DNA of 64,000 nt. Source: Tetrapyrgos nigripes. Taxonomy: Eukaryota > Basidiomycota > Agaricomycetes > Agaricales > Campanellaceae. Location of the stretch: NCBI GenBank assembly GCA_013368315.1, contig JAACJM010000037.1, positions 124,001-188,000 on the forward strand, in the 5' to 3' direction. Positions 35,148 to 46,158 of this stretch are shown here, piece after piece. Positions within the stretch are counted from its first letter, which is position 1, and each line of letters begins with the position of its first letter. The translations under genes and the position numbers were made by a program. A model generated the notes under the pieces. The model ran no database searches and was not told the DNA's origin. It was given only the letters and a program-made list of their open reading frames with translations.

Positions 35148-36628
35148 ATGGATGCTGGGGCTCCTCCCGTCTCAGCTGCTCCTGCATCTACTGACGAACC
35201 AGATAGTCAAGATATCTGGAATGGTGATGTGGACAACTTCATCCTGACGCATTTGGAGCAAGTCAAGAAGGACCGGAAAGGGACTCGGGACCAGTTCGGG
35301 GCCGCCGTATGGACTAATCTCAGTGCCCAGCTTCAGTCTGCGGGACACCATGTGTACTCCAACGACGAATTGAAGGACCGTTTCCATTTGGTATGTGTCT
35401 GGCTTTCTTGTTTTGCTTGCTGATACTAACTGACCCCTATCGTTCTGTAGCTCAAAAAATCGAAGACTAGCACCACATCCTCTGCTCCGCGTCCTCTAGA
35501 GACCCCTCCTACTTCACATTCTGCTGCCCCTCTCCCCTCTATCTCTGCTCCCTTGCCATATGCAGCTCCGTCCTCTGCCAATGCTACTGCTGCACCATCT
35601 GTGCCTCCTCCACCTTCTACTGCTCATTGGACTCCCGAGGCTGAGGCACTTCTCATAGAGCATCTCGTCGAAGCGAAGGCCAAGGGGCAGATGTCCGAAA
35701 ATAATTTCAAGCCTTCGGTATACCAGTCTGCGGCTGCATACCTTCGTGAAAAGGGATACAACTTCACGAAAACTCAAGTGAAGGGAAGGTGGACAAGGGT
35801 GAGTGATTCTAATTGTTATCTGGGTCATCAATTGATACATTCTCCCTTTTCTAGTTCAAAAAAAGACTTCAAGATTGTTCGGAGGCTCAGAACCCTGTCC
35901 GGATTTGGATGGGACAATGTTCGCAACATGGTCACTGCAACAGACCAGGTATGGGATGCTTACATCAAGGTATGTGTTTCCGATAATCCAAATCAACAGC
36001 TGGTGTTGATTCCTATTCCAAGGGTCATTCGAAAGCAGGTCCCTTCCGAAACAAGCCCTTTCCTCACTACGACGACATAGCCTCTGTGAGTGGCCAGAGC
36101 ACTGCCACTGGTGCTCTGGCAATGTCTTCCGAGAACTCAATATGTCGTACTTGGGACCAACCAGACAGTGACTCTTCTGAGGAGTCTGATGAATCTGATT
36201 CGGAGGATGAAGTGCTCTCCAAAGTATGTGATTATATTCATTTCAACATCACTATACACTTATGACCTTATTGAAATTTACAGAAGCGCCGTGCTGTGGC
36301 ATCTACCCCTGCGCCAAAGCGTGTTCGTGTCTCAGCTGGCGCTCAGGCTCTTGAGAACATGTCCACAGCCTTTGGCTCTTTGGCAGAGGGTATGAAGTCA
36401 GGTGCTTTTATGGCTGCACCAGTCACCGATTCCCCGATCAAGAAGGAGCAAGCCTTCAACATTGTTCGCGCAGAGGAAGGACTGTCTCCTCATTCTCTTG
36501 CAAAGGCACGTCGTGTTTTCCGAGGGAGTGGAGAGATTGCTCGAGAATTCTTGAGCTTTGATCCTACTGATGAGAACAAAAAGGAAGCTCGACACTGCTG
36601 GTTGCTTGATGAGATGGAGCAGGTCTGA
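35148..36628 (+). pseudogene. Harbinger Myb/SANT-like accessory protein, frameshifted
   Basis: Exons 35148-35390, 35451-35798, 35855-35969, 36023-36223 and 36284-36628. Two repeats of a trihelix/Myb-SANT-like unit are seen (WNGDVDNFILTHLEQVKKD..FGAAVWTNLSAQ..; then WTPEAEALLIEHLVEAKAKG..FKPSVYQSAAAYLREKG..KGRWTR), followed by KDFKIVRRLRTLSGFGWD and HYDDIA. In this superfamily the Myb-like protein binds the element's ends and helps import the transposase. All introns fit in phase except that exon 3 is 115 bases, one too many: the extra base lies in an A7 run at 35858-35864. This is either a real frameshift or a sequencing error. The ATG at 35115 is an alternative start. Confidence 0.88.
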
Positions 36629-36762
36629 TCTTTTGCATAATGTCTTTCATTTTTTGTTGGTATCCGTACAATCTCTTTAATCATGATCCTAACTTCAGTC
36701 ACCCATTTATAGTTACATATAGTATGTATGTAGCACATCTATGTCTTAGAATGGAAGTGTGT

Positions 36763-38159
36763 TTACATATTTGGAAGTGAGTGCGTATGAGGAATTCCAC
36801 GACGATTAAGCTCTAGTAAATAATCGGTCCACATTGCATCAGCAATCTGATTTCTGAAGACAGATGCTTGTGAAATCTCCACAGTTGATATTCCAGAATC
36901 AGGAAGCATGTCCCCATTGGAGTCAGGAGCCAAAAGATCACATACATCTGGAAGTTGGGCTGGAAGATCTGGAGGATCATAGAATATAGTGAAGTTGTGG
37001 AGCACAGCAATCGCAAGAGGAATAAGGCTCTGTGTACGGAGTGGATACTCACACACTTCACGGACAATCTTCCACTGTCATTTGACAACTCCAAAAATCC
37101 GCTCAATGACATTGCGGAGTTGAGCATGTCGGAGGTTGAACAATTCTTCCTTGGACTGAGGTCTGTTCACAACAACATGCATAAGCACAAGAAGATTAGG
37201 CCTATATAAAGACTCACCTGATACTGGCAGCTTGCCATTCACGGAGATGATAGTGAATATTCCGATATGGAACAAGCAGTTTAGAGCATAGTGGAAATCC
37301 TGCATCCGCAACATAATATTTCCCCTCTGGTACCTCAAATCCATTCTTCATTGCTTCTTCAAAAAGATATCCATCTGCAACACTGCCTTCCCACCCCGCC
37401 ATCACATAGGTGAAGATCATGTCCCAGTCGCACGCAGCAAAAACATTCTGAGACTGATGACCCTTGCGATCTCGGTAGGGAAACCGTTCATCAGCAGGGG
37501 GACGGACGTAAAAATGACTTCCATCGACACTACCCAGACAGTCCTTGAAATGGCAGAATTTGTTGTTTTGGAGGACTTGGTGCATGCGATCAGCAGCTGG
37601 GAGGCGTAGGTACTTTTGCCGAAAATGGTCTGAGACAAGTGCACGAAGGACATCATGAAAATTTCTTGAAATAAACAGATCAGTGCCTCAGCTCCGAATA
37701 CAGTAGGGATACCCATACCTAGATATTGTCTCAAAGCTCCGCTGAAATCTCTCTGCAACCTTCCGAACAGAAAGATTGGTTACAGACTGATATAAAAATG
37801 TTGCCAGGATTTCATCGACATCAATATAGCGACGGGGCTGAAGAGATCCTACAGCCTGCAGTTCCTTCTTCAACTTCTGAAACACATGCAAACGTACTCC
37901 GAGATTATGCTTAATGCGGTCCGAATGCCCCTTTTTTCAACTCTTTCACCCAAGCAGCGCCTGTCAGTGCAGAATTGTGGTATGGTTCCGGATTATAGCG
38001 GTGATAGCTGGCAGCGAAAATGGTGCCTGCGGCTGCAGTAACTGCCATAACACTTGTAACCAGAGCAAGGCGACGGCGACGAAGGGCATCAGCTGACAAG
38101 TTGCCAGAGGTAGCTTGAGAGGGGCGGGCAGGTATACGGGCACTGCTGACGCGTACCAT
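36763..38159 (-). pseudogene. Harbinger DDE transposase, disrupted
   Basis: Start MVRVSSARIPARP at 38159. The frame continues to AWVKELKKG, where a one-base excess in the A6/G4 run at about 37921-37932 shifts it. It goes on through NLGVRLHVFQKLKKEL (HTH part), an intron, then the DDE_Tnp_4-like domain: SVDGSHFYVRPPADE (first Asp), EGSVADGYLFEEAM (second Asp), an intron, and RNVIERIFGVVK (Glu). The very next codon, expected to encode Arg, is TGA (37078-37080), a CGA-to-TGA change. The frame then continues QWKIVREVCEYPLR to the natural stop at 36763. In Harbinger elements this protein cuts and pastes at TWA targets. Two lesions make this copy inactive as read. Confidence 0.9.
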
Positions 38160-38436
38160 GAGGAAGCGTGTGTCGGACAATGTCGGACAACGAGTAACTA
38201 ACGCCTAAATTAACGTTGCGTGGTATTCCCACCTTCGGCTAGTTACTAAAACTAATAACTACGTTGTGTCTCGAAAAACCGTGGGTATCCGAACTGGCCC
38301 TTAGTATTTCCCTTGCGTACTGTTCGGCCCTCGTACGCATCCTAAGGCACAGCTATTTTCATGGTTCAGTATTCAAGTTCGTCATGGCACTAGCGAGAAC
38401 TTACCGTGTTACTCAACATTGCTAGTATTGTGATTG

Positions 38437-39298
38437 CAGTGTTCTACCAAAGGCTTAAGCCCGTTTAAGCTTTAAGCCTTAAATACCCTTAAATTTAAGG
38501 CTTAAAATTTTCCGAGTGAGATCTTTAAGCCTTAAGCTGACTTAAGGTCCAGGGTAACAATAGTCAAGCGAATTACGAGCAAGAATGATAGTCTAGCGAG
38601 TTGCGAGCGAGGCCAAGGTAGACAGACTGGAAAAGTAGAAGAATCGTACCATAAGTTCCTGAAGTTACTAGGTATTTGAGTCCATCATGAAGCTACCTAC
38701 TCCATGGCTACTGCCAAAAATCCTCTCTGGGCCTATTTTCACGAAGGACCACTGCAAAACTCTGTTCATCACATAGCCTGGTGTAAAGCCTGTGTTTCCC
38801 ATCATGAAGAAGAGGATGCCGCTGGAAAGCTGGCGCATAGAAATGGCCAAATGGATTGCAGAGGCAAGAGAGGCAGAGCGGCAGGAAAATATAGATGAAT
38901 TGAACTTGGACATTGATTCTGATCATTTGACTAGCCTACCACGACTGCAAGCTGTGCTCGAGTCCATGCCAAGATGCACAAAACCCGCTTCAATGAAGCT
39001 CAAGTCATTATTTGGTGGTTTACCACATCCGGCACGTCTCCCTCGGACCGTGATTGATGAGGAAGCCGCGCTTATGGAGGCTCTCGCAGATGCTGAGGAG
39101 GATGAACGGCTTGATGACGGTGCTATAGAGATAGATACAGACGAAGAATATGTAGGCTAGAGTACAATAATATCTCCTTAATTCCTTTTTTTTTTCGAGA
39201 CTTTAAACCTTAAAAAAATCACTTAAATTTAACCCTTTAAGTGCCTTAAGCCTTAAAGATTTCAAAATGTCAATTTAAGGCCTTAAAGTAGAACACTG
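38437..39298. mobile_element. hAT deletion derivative, 862 bp
   Basis: Ends CAGTGTTCTAC and GTAGAACACTG, with perfect 8-base duplications TGTGATTG at 38429-38436 and 39299-39306. Sub-terminal regions at both sides are full of CTTAAG/TTTAAGGC words, like the MITE at 29267 and the element at 61626. Inside is a stitched transposase remnant. It is inserted in the coding sequence of the host gene. Confidence 0.94.
38704..39160 (+). pseudogene. hAT transposase remnants (N- and C-terminal parts)
   Basis: The first part (38704) reads NPLWAYFHEGPLQNSVHHIA then WCKACV, a BED-type zinc-finger-like beginning of a hAT transposase. Around 38810 the sense shifts to another frame (38792-39160), which gives KLKSLFGGLPHP and an acidic tail EALADAEEDERLDDG, of the type that ends or links hAT transposases in basidiomycetes, from memory. 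The RNase-H-like catalytic core is missing, so this is an internally deleted copy that would need a transposase in trans. Confidence 0.65.
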
Positions 39299-39850
39299 TG
39301 TGATTGACTTCGCGCCTTTGGTGTTTATCCAGGGGTATGGTATGACAGTTTCTTTTCCCCTCAACGCTTCGAAGACGGCATCGGCATACCAGTAACAGTT
39401 GTCTGTCAACAGCGAATATTGTGGCTTGGCATCGTGTACTGCAACGAGTACTTTGGCAACGTGGAGAAGGGTTGGGGGCTCTTTGAAGACGACATTGCGG
39501 AGGATGAGGGGAATCAGTGATCCACTTGTGGAAACACTGATCACGCTTTTAGCAACGTCGGCTCTAGCGATTGTTGTGGAAAAGTTACGACCGTCGGGCT
39601 TGAGATTAGTTGGAGACTCCACCCAAGGCCACAAGCCAATTAAAACCTGATCTTGTTCCATTTGCCGTTCGGCGACGATTCTCACCCAGTTCCTATATTC
39701 CGGGTCACAGATGAGGATGTGGAGGTACTCGTGTAAGAGAGAGGAGTTAGCGTTTTTACAATGTGCCATGGCGATAACAAAGCAACCGTGGAATATCGAG
39801 CCCTCCTGCTGGATGGCCTCGGCAAATTTCTGGACAGGAATTTGTTCCAT

Positions 39851-41572
39851 GATATCGGTCGGCGGTGGAGGTTAAAGCTGTGGTTATGAGGTTGGTGAAT
39901 CTTAAGCTTGCGACAACTTTTACTTAAATACTTCTCGTCGAAGGTGCCCTGATCTTCGGCTTGTCTTCAACCTGGCAGGAAAAACCAAATAAGGTGAGGT
40001 CTCTCCACGGCCGCAGAGTCAGAAATTGGATCGACAGAATGATTGGGTTCAACTTCAATGACTATAAGTACCGGAAAGTGGGATTTCAATCGGCGTTCAC
40101 CATAAGTTCTACGGGGACCTGAGTCAACGCCACTCTTCACTTACATACTTAGGGCAGTAGGTGCGCCATATTCTCACCCCGTCACTAACTTACATCGGCA
40201 GAGAATGAGAGAGAGTCATTTTGAAGGTTGGGGCCTGGTCGGCATTGAGTTACGACTCGGAGGCCCTTTAGGGCCGAGTCGACCTTCAAAACTTTTCTAC
40301 GTGTTCTGTGCTGCATGCCACTGGTCCGGGTGTTTGGTGTCACCGGTACCGACATCCGGAAAGTCGAAAGAGTCTAGAGTGAGTCTCAACCTTGGCGTCA
40401 ACGCGTACATGACAGCGTCAGCCGTGACAGGTCAACTACCTTGAACCACGACGACAATCAGCTACTCATTGCAGTGACTAATCGTTTTACTTACCCATCT
40501 GCAGCCCTGCCTGTGTACATAAACTCTTTCTACAAACTCAAAGTCTTATCCAATTCTTTTCGTGGAGTCTAAGTCTAAGTATTGTAACGTTTTGGCCAGG
40601 TTCTGGCTCCATGTGAGACGCAGAAATACTGACCCACTGTTACCATCTGTGTCGTAATTGTTCTCGTTCAGCTGCTTACAGCTGTTCTCAAAAAGACGCG
40701 GAAAAATCGAAAATTGTTTTGGTGGAGCCCTACGTCATTTGCCTTTAAGAAGCCTTCGGGCTTGCTTCGGGGATGCCTGATCTGACGCCGATTAGGATGA
40801 AAACAAAAAATGCGTTTTCCGTAAATTTCTGAAAACAGCTGTAATTATGTGACAGGATCCATCTGGACGAGCTTTCGGTCAGCCAGATCTTGATTTAGTC
40901 TCGTGAAAAAGAAAGACTAGACGATGCATTCTCTCTGTCTGCGGATTACTTCTGGCAGCAATGATACGTCACTCAGTGAACAAGTGTATTTCCATTGACG
41001 CTATTGCTTTCATAGAAGGTCTATGAGGGGATTTCAGCTGTGATCCGTGGATGAGGAATGAGGGGAACGGCAAGGGAACGACAGCAGAAGCTCAAGACAG
41101 CGCACAGACCAAGCAACAGACCTGCCCTAAATTCAGATTTCTCACGCCATTCTGGGCTACTGTACGCCGTCGTCTTCCAAGACTGTGATATCTTCAAGTT
41201 GACGCGCTCATTCGTCCCAAGGCAAGTACGTTGAGGCGCGTTTTTTTATTCGTCGGTTGACTGCTTTTCAGTCCCAAAAGACCAGTCCTTCAGAGTCTTC
41301 AAGCCAGGAACGTACTCTGAGTAGAAATGTCCTTGCCAAGCGTAAATCACCATGGTACGTCTTCGCGTCCTGCGGGTACCGTTGATAGCTCTCATGCCTC
41401 CTGTTATTGCAGTTCTTCAACATCGCTGTGCTTGTGACCAGCCTCTTCTCTCGACCCGGTCCGGACCAAACTACATCATCTGAGCGCGATGACGCCAGCC
41501 AATTGCAGCCTCCTTTCCTTTCCTCTCAAGTGTCCTCTCTCATCGACTGAAAGTCAGATTCGTCTTTGACCA
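39851..41572. other. Intergenic
   Basis: No gene is supported. GGCCCTTTAGGGCC at 40263-40276 is a perfect palindrome. The repeat copy at 41094-41146 pairs with 26723-26775. A short frame with an intron-like interruption near 41327-41550 (FFNIAVLVTSLFSRPGPDQ) is not convincing. Confidence 0.4.
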
Positions 41573-43015
41573 ATGCCTCACCCTCTCCTCGCCTCCTTTA
41601 CATCCAACACCCCCGCCTTTGGCGCCTGGCTCACCAACGGCTCCGGTGGATTCTTTCACGCACGAGCAATGGCTCAAGGATCTCCCGACTTGGCGTTTAT
41701 CGTTATCGATTGCGAACATGGGTTGGTTAATTTGAACCCTGGAGTTGCAGAGTTGGTTGCTGCGATACATGGGGTGGATGGGTGTCGGGCTGGCTCTGGT
41801 GGAGCAGGAAGTGGTGCTAGAGAGGAGAACGACAAGACGAGTAAGGCACCTAGTGCTATAGTGAGAGTTGCAGCGACGGGATGGACGGGAGGAGTGAATT
41901 GGCAGATCAAGTATGCGCTGGATGCGGGTGCGAGAGGGGTGTTGGTGCCTATGGTGAGTTCGTGTACTTCGTGGTGGCCGTTAGTTGAAGATCTCATTCG
42001 TCATATTCTTCATTCCTCGTTTTTAATATCCACGTCTATATCCCAGGTATCCACCCCCACCCAAGCCAAATCTATTGTCTCAGACGCTCGGTACCCTCCC
42101 CTCGGTCGACGTGGATTCGGAGGAGCGTACACACAAGGGAATTATTGGGGAAAGGATATGGGGAAGGACAAGTACATCGAACATGCCAATGACAATATTT
42201 TGGTGTTAATTCAGATCGAAACGGTAGAGGGGTTGAAGAATGTGAAGGAGATTGCGGAGGTTGAGGGGATAGGTGAGTTCTTTCCCTCTTAAAGAGTCCA
42301 TGTGTTAGGATGGTGCGGTTAAGCTGATGTTTACTGGGGTATATGTGCATATGCTCCTCCTGTCACTTTCAGATGGTCTCTTCGTCGGACCCTCGGATCT
42401 ATCCATCGCACTAGGATACCCACCGACTGATCCTCCTCAGTCAGAGGTGCAGAAAGCTATTCAGGAGATTCTAGATGCGGCTCATGGTGCTGGGAAAAAA
42501 TGGTGAGAAGTAAAATTCCATACCTCCAATACCTCCCAGATCTCTGACAACCTCTCCATGCTACCCTTTCTGACGACCTTCTTCCGTTATTCTGTTCTAT
42601 TCTGCTGTATGCTTACCCTCTAACACGATCTATAGTGCAATATTCTGCTTCAACGGCGATCAAGGATGTTTACGGGCAAAGCAGGGTTTTGATATGGTTC
42701 GTCCCGTCCAGTTCTCATTACTCTTTTGTTTGTTTGGTTTTCGTCATTCTACTTTTTCATGATGTTCTACTCTTGTCTATTGTTCTGTTTCTCTTCCTCT
42801 CGCCCTCTACCCCGGTTGTTCCTCTATCCTTCATGCTTTACCCCATGCCCGTCTCTTCGCTCTGGATCCAAGTCTAACCAAAACCCTTCTTCTGACGCTT
42901 GACCTGGTTATGCTTGCAGATCAACGTAACAAGTGATATTGGTGCGATGACTCAAGGGATTGTATCTAATGTGCAAAAAGCTTTTTCGTATCGTCGAACG
43001 CAAACGCAGGAATGA
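41573..43015 (+). CDS. HpcH/HpaI-type class II aldolase
   Basis: Exons 41573-41953, 42047-42272, 42373-42502, 42636-42696 and 42920-43015 join in phase to 297 residues. Motifs of the HpcH/HpaI family are clear: FGAWLTNGSGG, FIVIDCEHGLVNL, LDAGARGVLVPM (after which families place phosphate/substrate residues), GRRGFGGAY, LVLIQIETVEGLKNV and DGLFVGPSDLSIALGYP (metal-binding Glu and Asp). These enzymes cleave or form 4-hydroxy-2-oxo acids using a divalent metal, in breakdown of aromatic acids and sugar acids. An Ala/Gly/Ser-rich insert (SGGAGSGAREEND) after CRAG is unusual. There is no targeting peptide, so it is probably cytosolic. The exact substrate is unknown. Confidence 0.93.
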
Positions 43016-45136
43016 AGGGATGAGATTCTTGATCAAGTTAGTAGGCATGGTTGGTATGCAGTACGTTGCGTTCTTTTGGACGTTTGTCTACTGGTGCCTC
43101 AGTTGCTGACTTGTGTGTCTGGAGATGGATGTAATTAGGACCTAGTAGTACTCACTGTACTCAATCTCTAAATAAACCTTGTTTTGGCCAAATCTGTAGT
43201 ACTTTGGTGGTGCTTATTGTCAGGACGTTAAGTCGAGTGTGGAGACTCGGGCACTGGCCTAGGATGATCGGACTTCTCTATCCCATATCGAATCAAGCCC
43301 AAATGTTTCTTTCGCATTTTCACTCTTCGCCATGGAAACGGTACGAAAAACGCGAAATTCCTCCTTCAAGCCTCCTCCTTTCTCTGATGAATCTGGCGAC
43401 TCTGGCACACTGGATTACTCGGTCTGAATTCGGACGGCGCTGACAGCCTGAGGTGACATGACCGTGTAGAGACTTGCTTGGGTTCGCTGGACGCCCTCGG
43501 CGTGTTCAAAAGTATCTCAACGGGTTATAGATCTCAGGCTATCCTGACCCTATCTCAGCGCATTCGGAATCAGAAGGGTTGACATACTTATTGGACAAAC
43601 GGCTAGATCGATACTCGACGCTGCTCAAACGCTTCTTGCCTTTTCTTGACCCTTCACAAAGCAACGCACTCAGGCTGTCACGGCCAGCAAAACCCGTCTG
43701 CAGAAAACTTGAAGTATCATTGCAGGGAAGGTGTGTCATCGTGTCATGTATCGATCTGCTGCGCAATTTCTAAATCCATTTGTTCAACGCTTATCTCGGT
43801 ACGGGTGTACTTCGATTCGATGCCTATGTATGACGCTCTTCCACACGTTCCTGGTGCATTCTGGCAGTGAAAAGGTGTTTGTTGGCCTTGAAACTGTCAC
43901 GTCGACATGGAGCCACCCTTCAATTTCAGGTCCATCATAGCAAATTCGTCAACAAACCAAGATTCTCTCGGTGCTCTCCTAGTGAAATGTTGTACCAGAG
44001 GAGACCGTCCCACTGACCCCTGAATGAGGCTTCACTCTGCTTCCTACTCGAAGTACTGAGGTGCTTACTATGTTCAAGATCTGCCAGGTATCTGCATCGA
44101 TTCTAGGTTTGTACACTGGCATTCGGTCTGGAAGACTTTCGGCTATATGCAAGGGCTAATAATTTGTCAGGCATGTTAGACGCGAGCTTCGCGAAGTATC
44201 CGGAAGATTTTTGGAGTCTGGTTGCGATAATGATATATTCGATGATCGTCATGGTAAGTACCGACTCGAAATCTGACATTGTACCTCTGCTGGAAGGGAA
44301 TACTACTACAGTACGATGCAAAACACTCACTATAAGTACTCTCTCCAAAACCTTGACGTGGTCAGATAGCCTGATCTATGCCTCGCTCAAATTAGTCTCT
44401 GAATGAAGCTAGTAGTCCATTGGTGACAGAACCTCACCGTGTGAGTAGCGGCGTTACGTCAAAATCCTTTCGAATTCTTTTTGTAGGGGAGTCAAAGGCT
44501 TCAGCTGGGTCTCATGCGCGCCCAATCCTAATTCTCCGACCCGATGACAACCTTGGTGGCGCGGTCAATTCAATGGCAGACGGATCAGTATCCGAAAGGT
44601 ACAGCAGATTTCTCAAATCTCCGTATTTTTTCATTCGTTGTCTGGTTCATACCATCTAGTCTTTTATTGAAAGGTGCTATGTATAGCGGTGAATCATAGC
44701 CGCTTTCTAAAGTGTGGCACAATTGCAAGATAGTGGCCGGAAAAGTTGACCACTTGGCTATCTAACTATTGTGGCTTACACTATACCTCCGTCCAAAATC
44801 GAGATACCCTGGCGGTGGCTGGAATATTGTAGTCCCTATGCTGGTGCGAGCCTTTTCGATGACGAATTTGACTTCGAGTTGCCAAGCACGGACAACAAAA
44901 CCCGCCTCCAGAAAAACCACTGAGAATGTGGTGCACACCTGCTGCGGACGGTGAAACAATACAATACAGTCCAATGACGCGCAAAGTGGCATCCACATAT
45001 TACCACAACTCTATAAAAGCTTGACTCAGACTCACCATTTTGCCTCATCCCCTCTTCACTCCAATACTCCAATCTCCTTCGTATTCACTCATCACTAACC
45101 GTTCTCGCTCATCCTCCCGTGTTTTCCCATCGCATC
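43016..45136. other. Long intergenic stretch
   Basis: I see no gene with recognisable content in 2.1 kb. A 30-base motif (AAAACCCG.CT.CAGAAAA) occurs at about 43689 and 44898. CTCTATAAAAGC at 45009-45020 is a good TATA box for the gene at 45137. Confidence 0.45.
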
Positions 45137-45714
45137 ATGTTCTCCGCCAAAGTCGTCACTTTCCTCGGTGCTGCCATCCTTGCGGTCAACGCTCAGACTT
45201 CCTCCTCTGTAGCCACCACTGTAGCTCCCACTAGCAGTGCTGCTACGACCGAGGTCATCCCCAGTAGCTCGCAAGCCGCCACGGAGACCGCATTCAGTTC
45301 CTCTGCGCCCACTACGATTGCCACCTTCAGCAGTAGCGGTACGTATTCTGATTGATTACTTTCAACAGTTATCAGTACATCAAGTTTGCTAATCTTCTTC
45401 CTCGTGTTACTATAGCCGCAACTACTGTAGTAGTCCCCTCAAGTTCAGCTGCATCCGGCAACAGCACCAATAGTACCAGCTCCATTCCTGGTTCGGCCAA
45501 TCAGACCACTGGTTCCGTCGCTCCTACTGCCAACAACACCCGATCCGGTGCGCCAACGGGGTCCGGTACCAACACCGCTGCTAATGGCAACAACACGTCT
45601 GCCGAGTCTAACAGCGGCGACAACAACAATGGTGCTGCCTCCTTTGGTTATGGGCCTGGTATGGCATTGGTCATTGCCGCCAGTTTGGGTGCTAGTGCTC
45701 TCAGCGCTCTTTGA
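45137..45714 (+). CDS. Ser/Thr-rich GPI-anchored surface protein
   Basis: Exons 45137-45338 and 45416-45714 join to 166 residues. A signal peptide (MFSAKVVTFLGAAILAVNAQ) leads to a Ser/Thr/Ala-rich and then Asn/Gly/Ser-rich region with many N-x-S/T sites, ending in GPGMALVIAASLGASALSAL, a hydrophobic tail preceded by small residues as in GPI-anchored wall proteins. It is probably a heavily O-glycosylated plasma-membrane or wall protein; no domain is present. A TATA box lies about 125 bases upstream of the ATG. Confidence 0.85.
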
Positions 45715-46158
45715 GCTACAGACGCCTTCAAAACGTTAACGGAGCTAGTATGGACAATGGCATCGTTAGATGTAGACAGGGGGATAGTATGATTTACGAT
45801 CTAGCTCTATACGAACTCATATGGCTGATGGCTGATTTAGTGATTCAGCGTGGACTTTGGATAGACGTCATTGCAAAAGTAGTATTACTTAGTACTGATG
45901 ACTCGCCGTTCCGCTCGTTATGTTACCTATGGATTGAAGGACTTCTACGTTTGGACTAATAGTATTTTTGGATCATGTTTGGTTCCTGAATATTTTCTAT
46001 GCTTTGCGTGCTTTCTGAGACGATGCAACGATCTAGGAAGAGCCGTGGCTATTACGCCCTTGCCATCTCTGACCCTAACCCTAGGAAACTTTTTCATCTG
46101 ATCAAATGACGTTTGTCCTCTTTGTCTTCCTTCCCCACCACATCTTTATCTCCTCACA

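Larger units (their letters stand above)
34893..38300. mobile_element. PIF/Harbinger transposon, 3408 bp
   Basis: Inverted ends GGGCCAGTTCGGAT.CCCA continue into GGTTTTTCGAGACAC at both sides, and a TTA lies directly outside each (34890-34892, 38301-38303), the target of Harbinger elements. It carries the two-gene set of the superfamily: a Myb/SANT-like protein on the plus strand and a DDE transposase on the minus strand, converging between 36628 and 36763. Both genes carry lesions, so the copy is probably immobile by itself. Confidence 0.95.
34267..39850 (-). pseudogene. Host gene broken by Harbinger and hAT insertions
   Basis: Read on the minus strand, coding sequence starts at the ATG at 39850 and runs open to about 39299 (about 184 codons, including TDNCYWYADAVFEALRGK and NTKGAKSIT). 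It is cut by the hAT element, resumes for 25 bases of frame (ILAMLSNT), has a GTAAGT intron, resumes (DAYEGR, then one frame over AEQYAREIL), is cut by the Harbinger element, and resumes NNPYNGIELPVNPNEIQNNP. It then continues through exons 34755-34699, 34654-34505 and 34437-34267 with an acidic coiled-coil-like C-terminus (LEKALNELKVAVLTDEEEA). The phases fit one gene if both insertions are removed, except for a one-base shift near 38370. The family is unknown to me; DNCYWYA-type proteins recur in Agaricomycete genomes, from memory. The gene is clearly inactive here. Confidence 0.75.

Noticed and set aside
42072..42350. Antisense frame over the aldolase gene
   Set aside because: Shadow of exon 2 and the following intron.
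44103..44406. Small membrane-like frames on both strands
   Set aside because: Weak hydrophobicity only, no family, and mutually exclusive.
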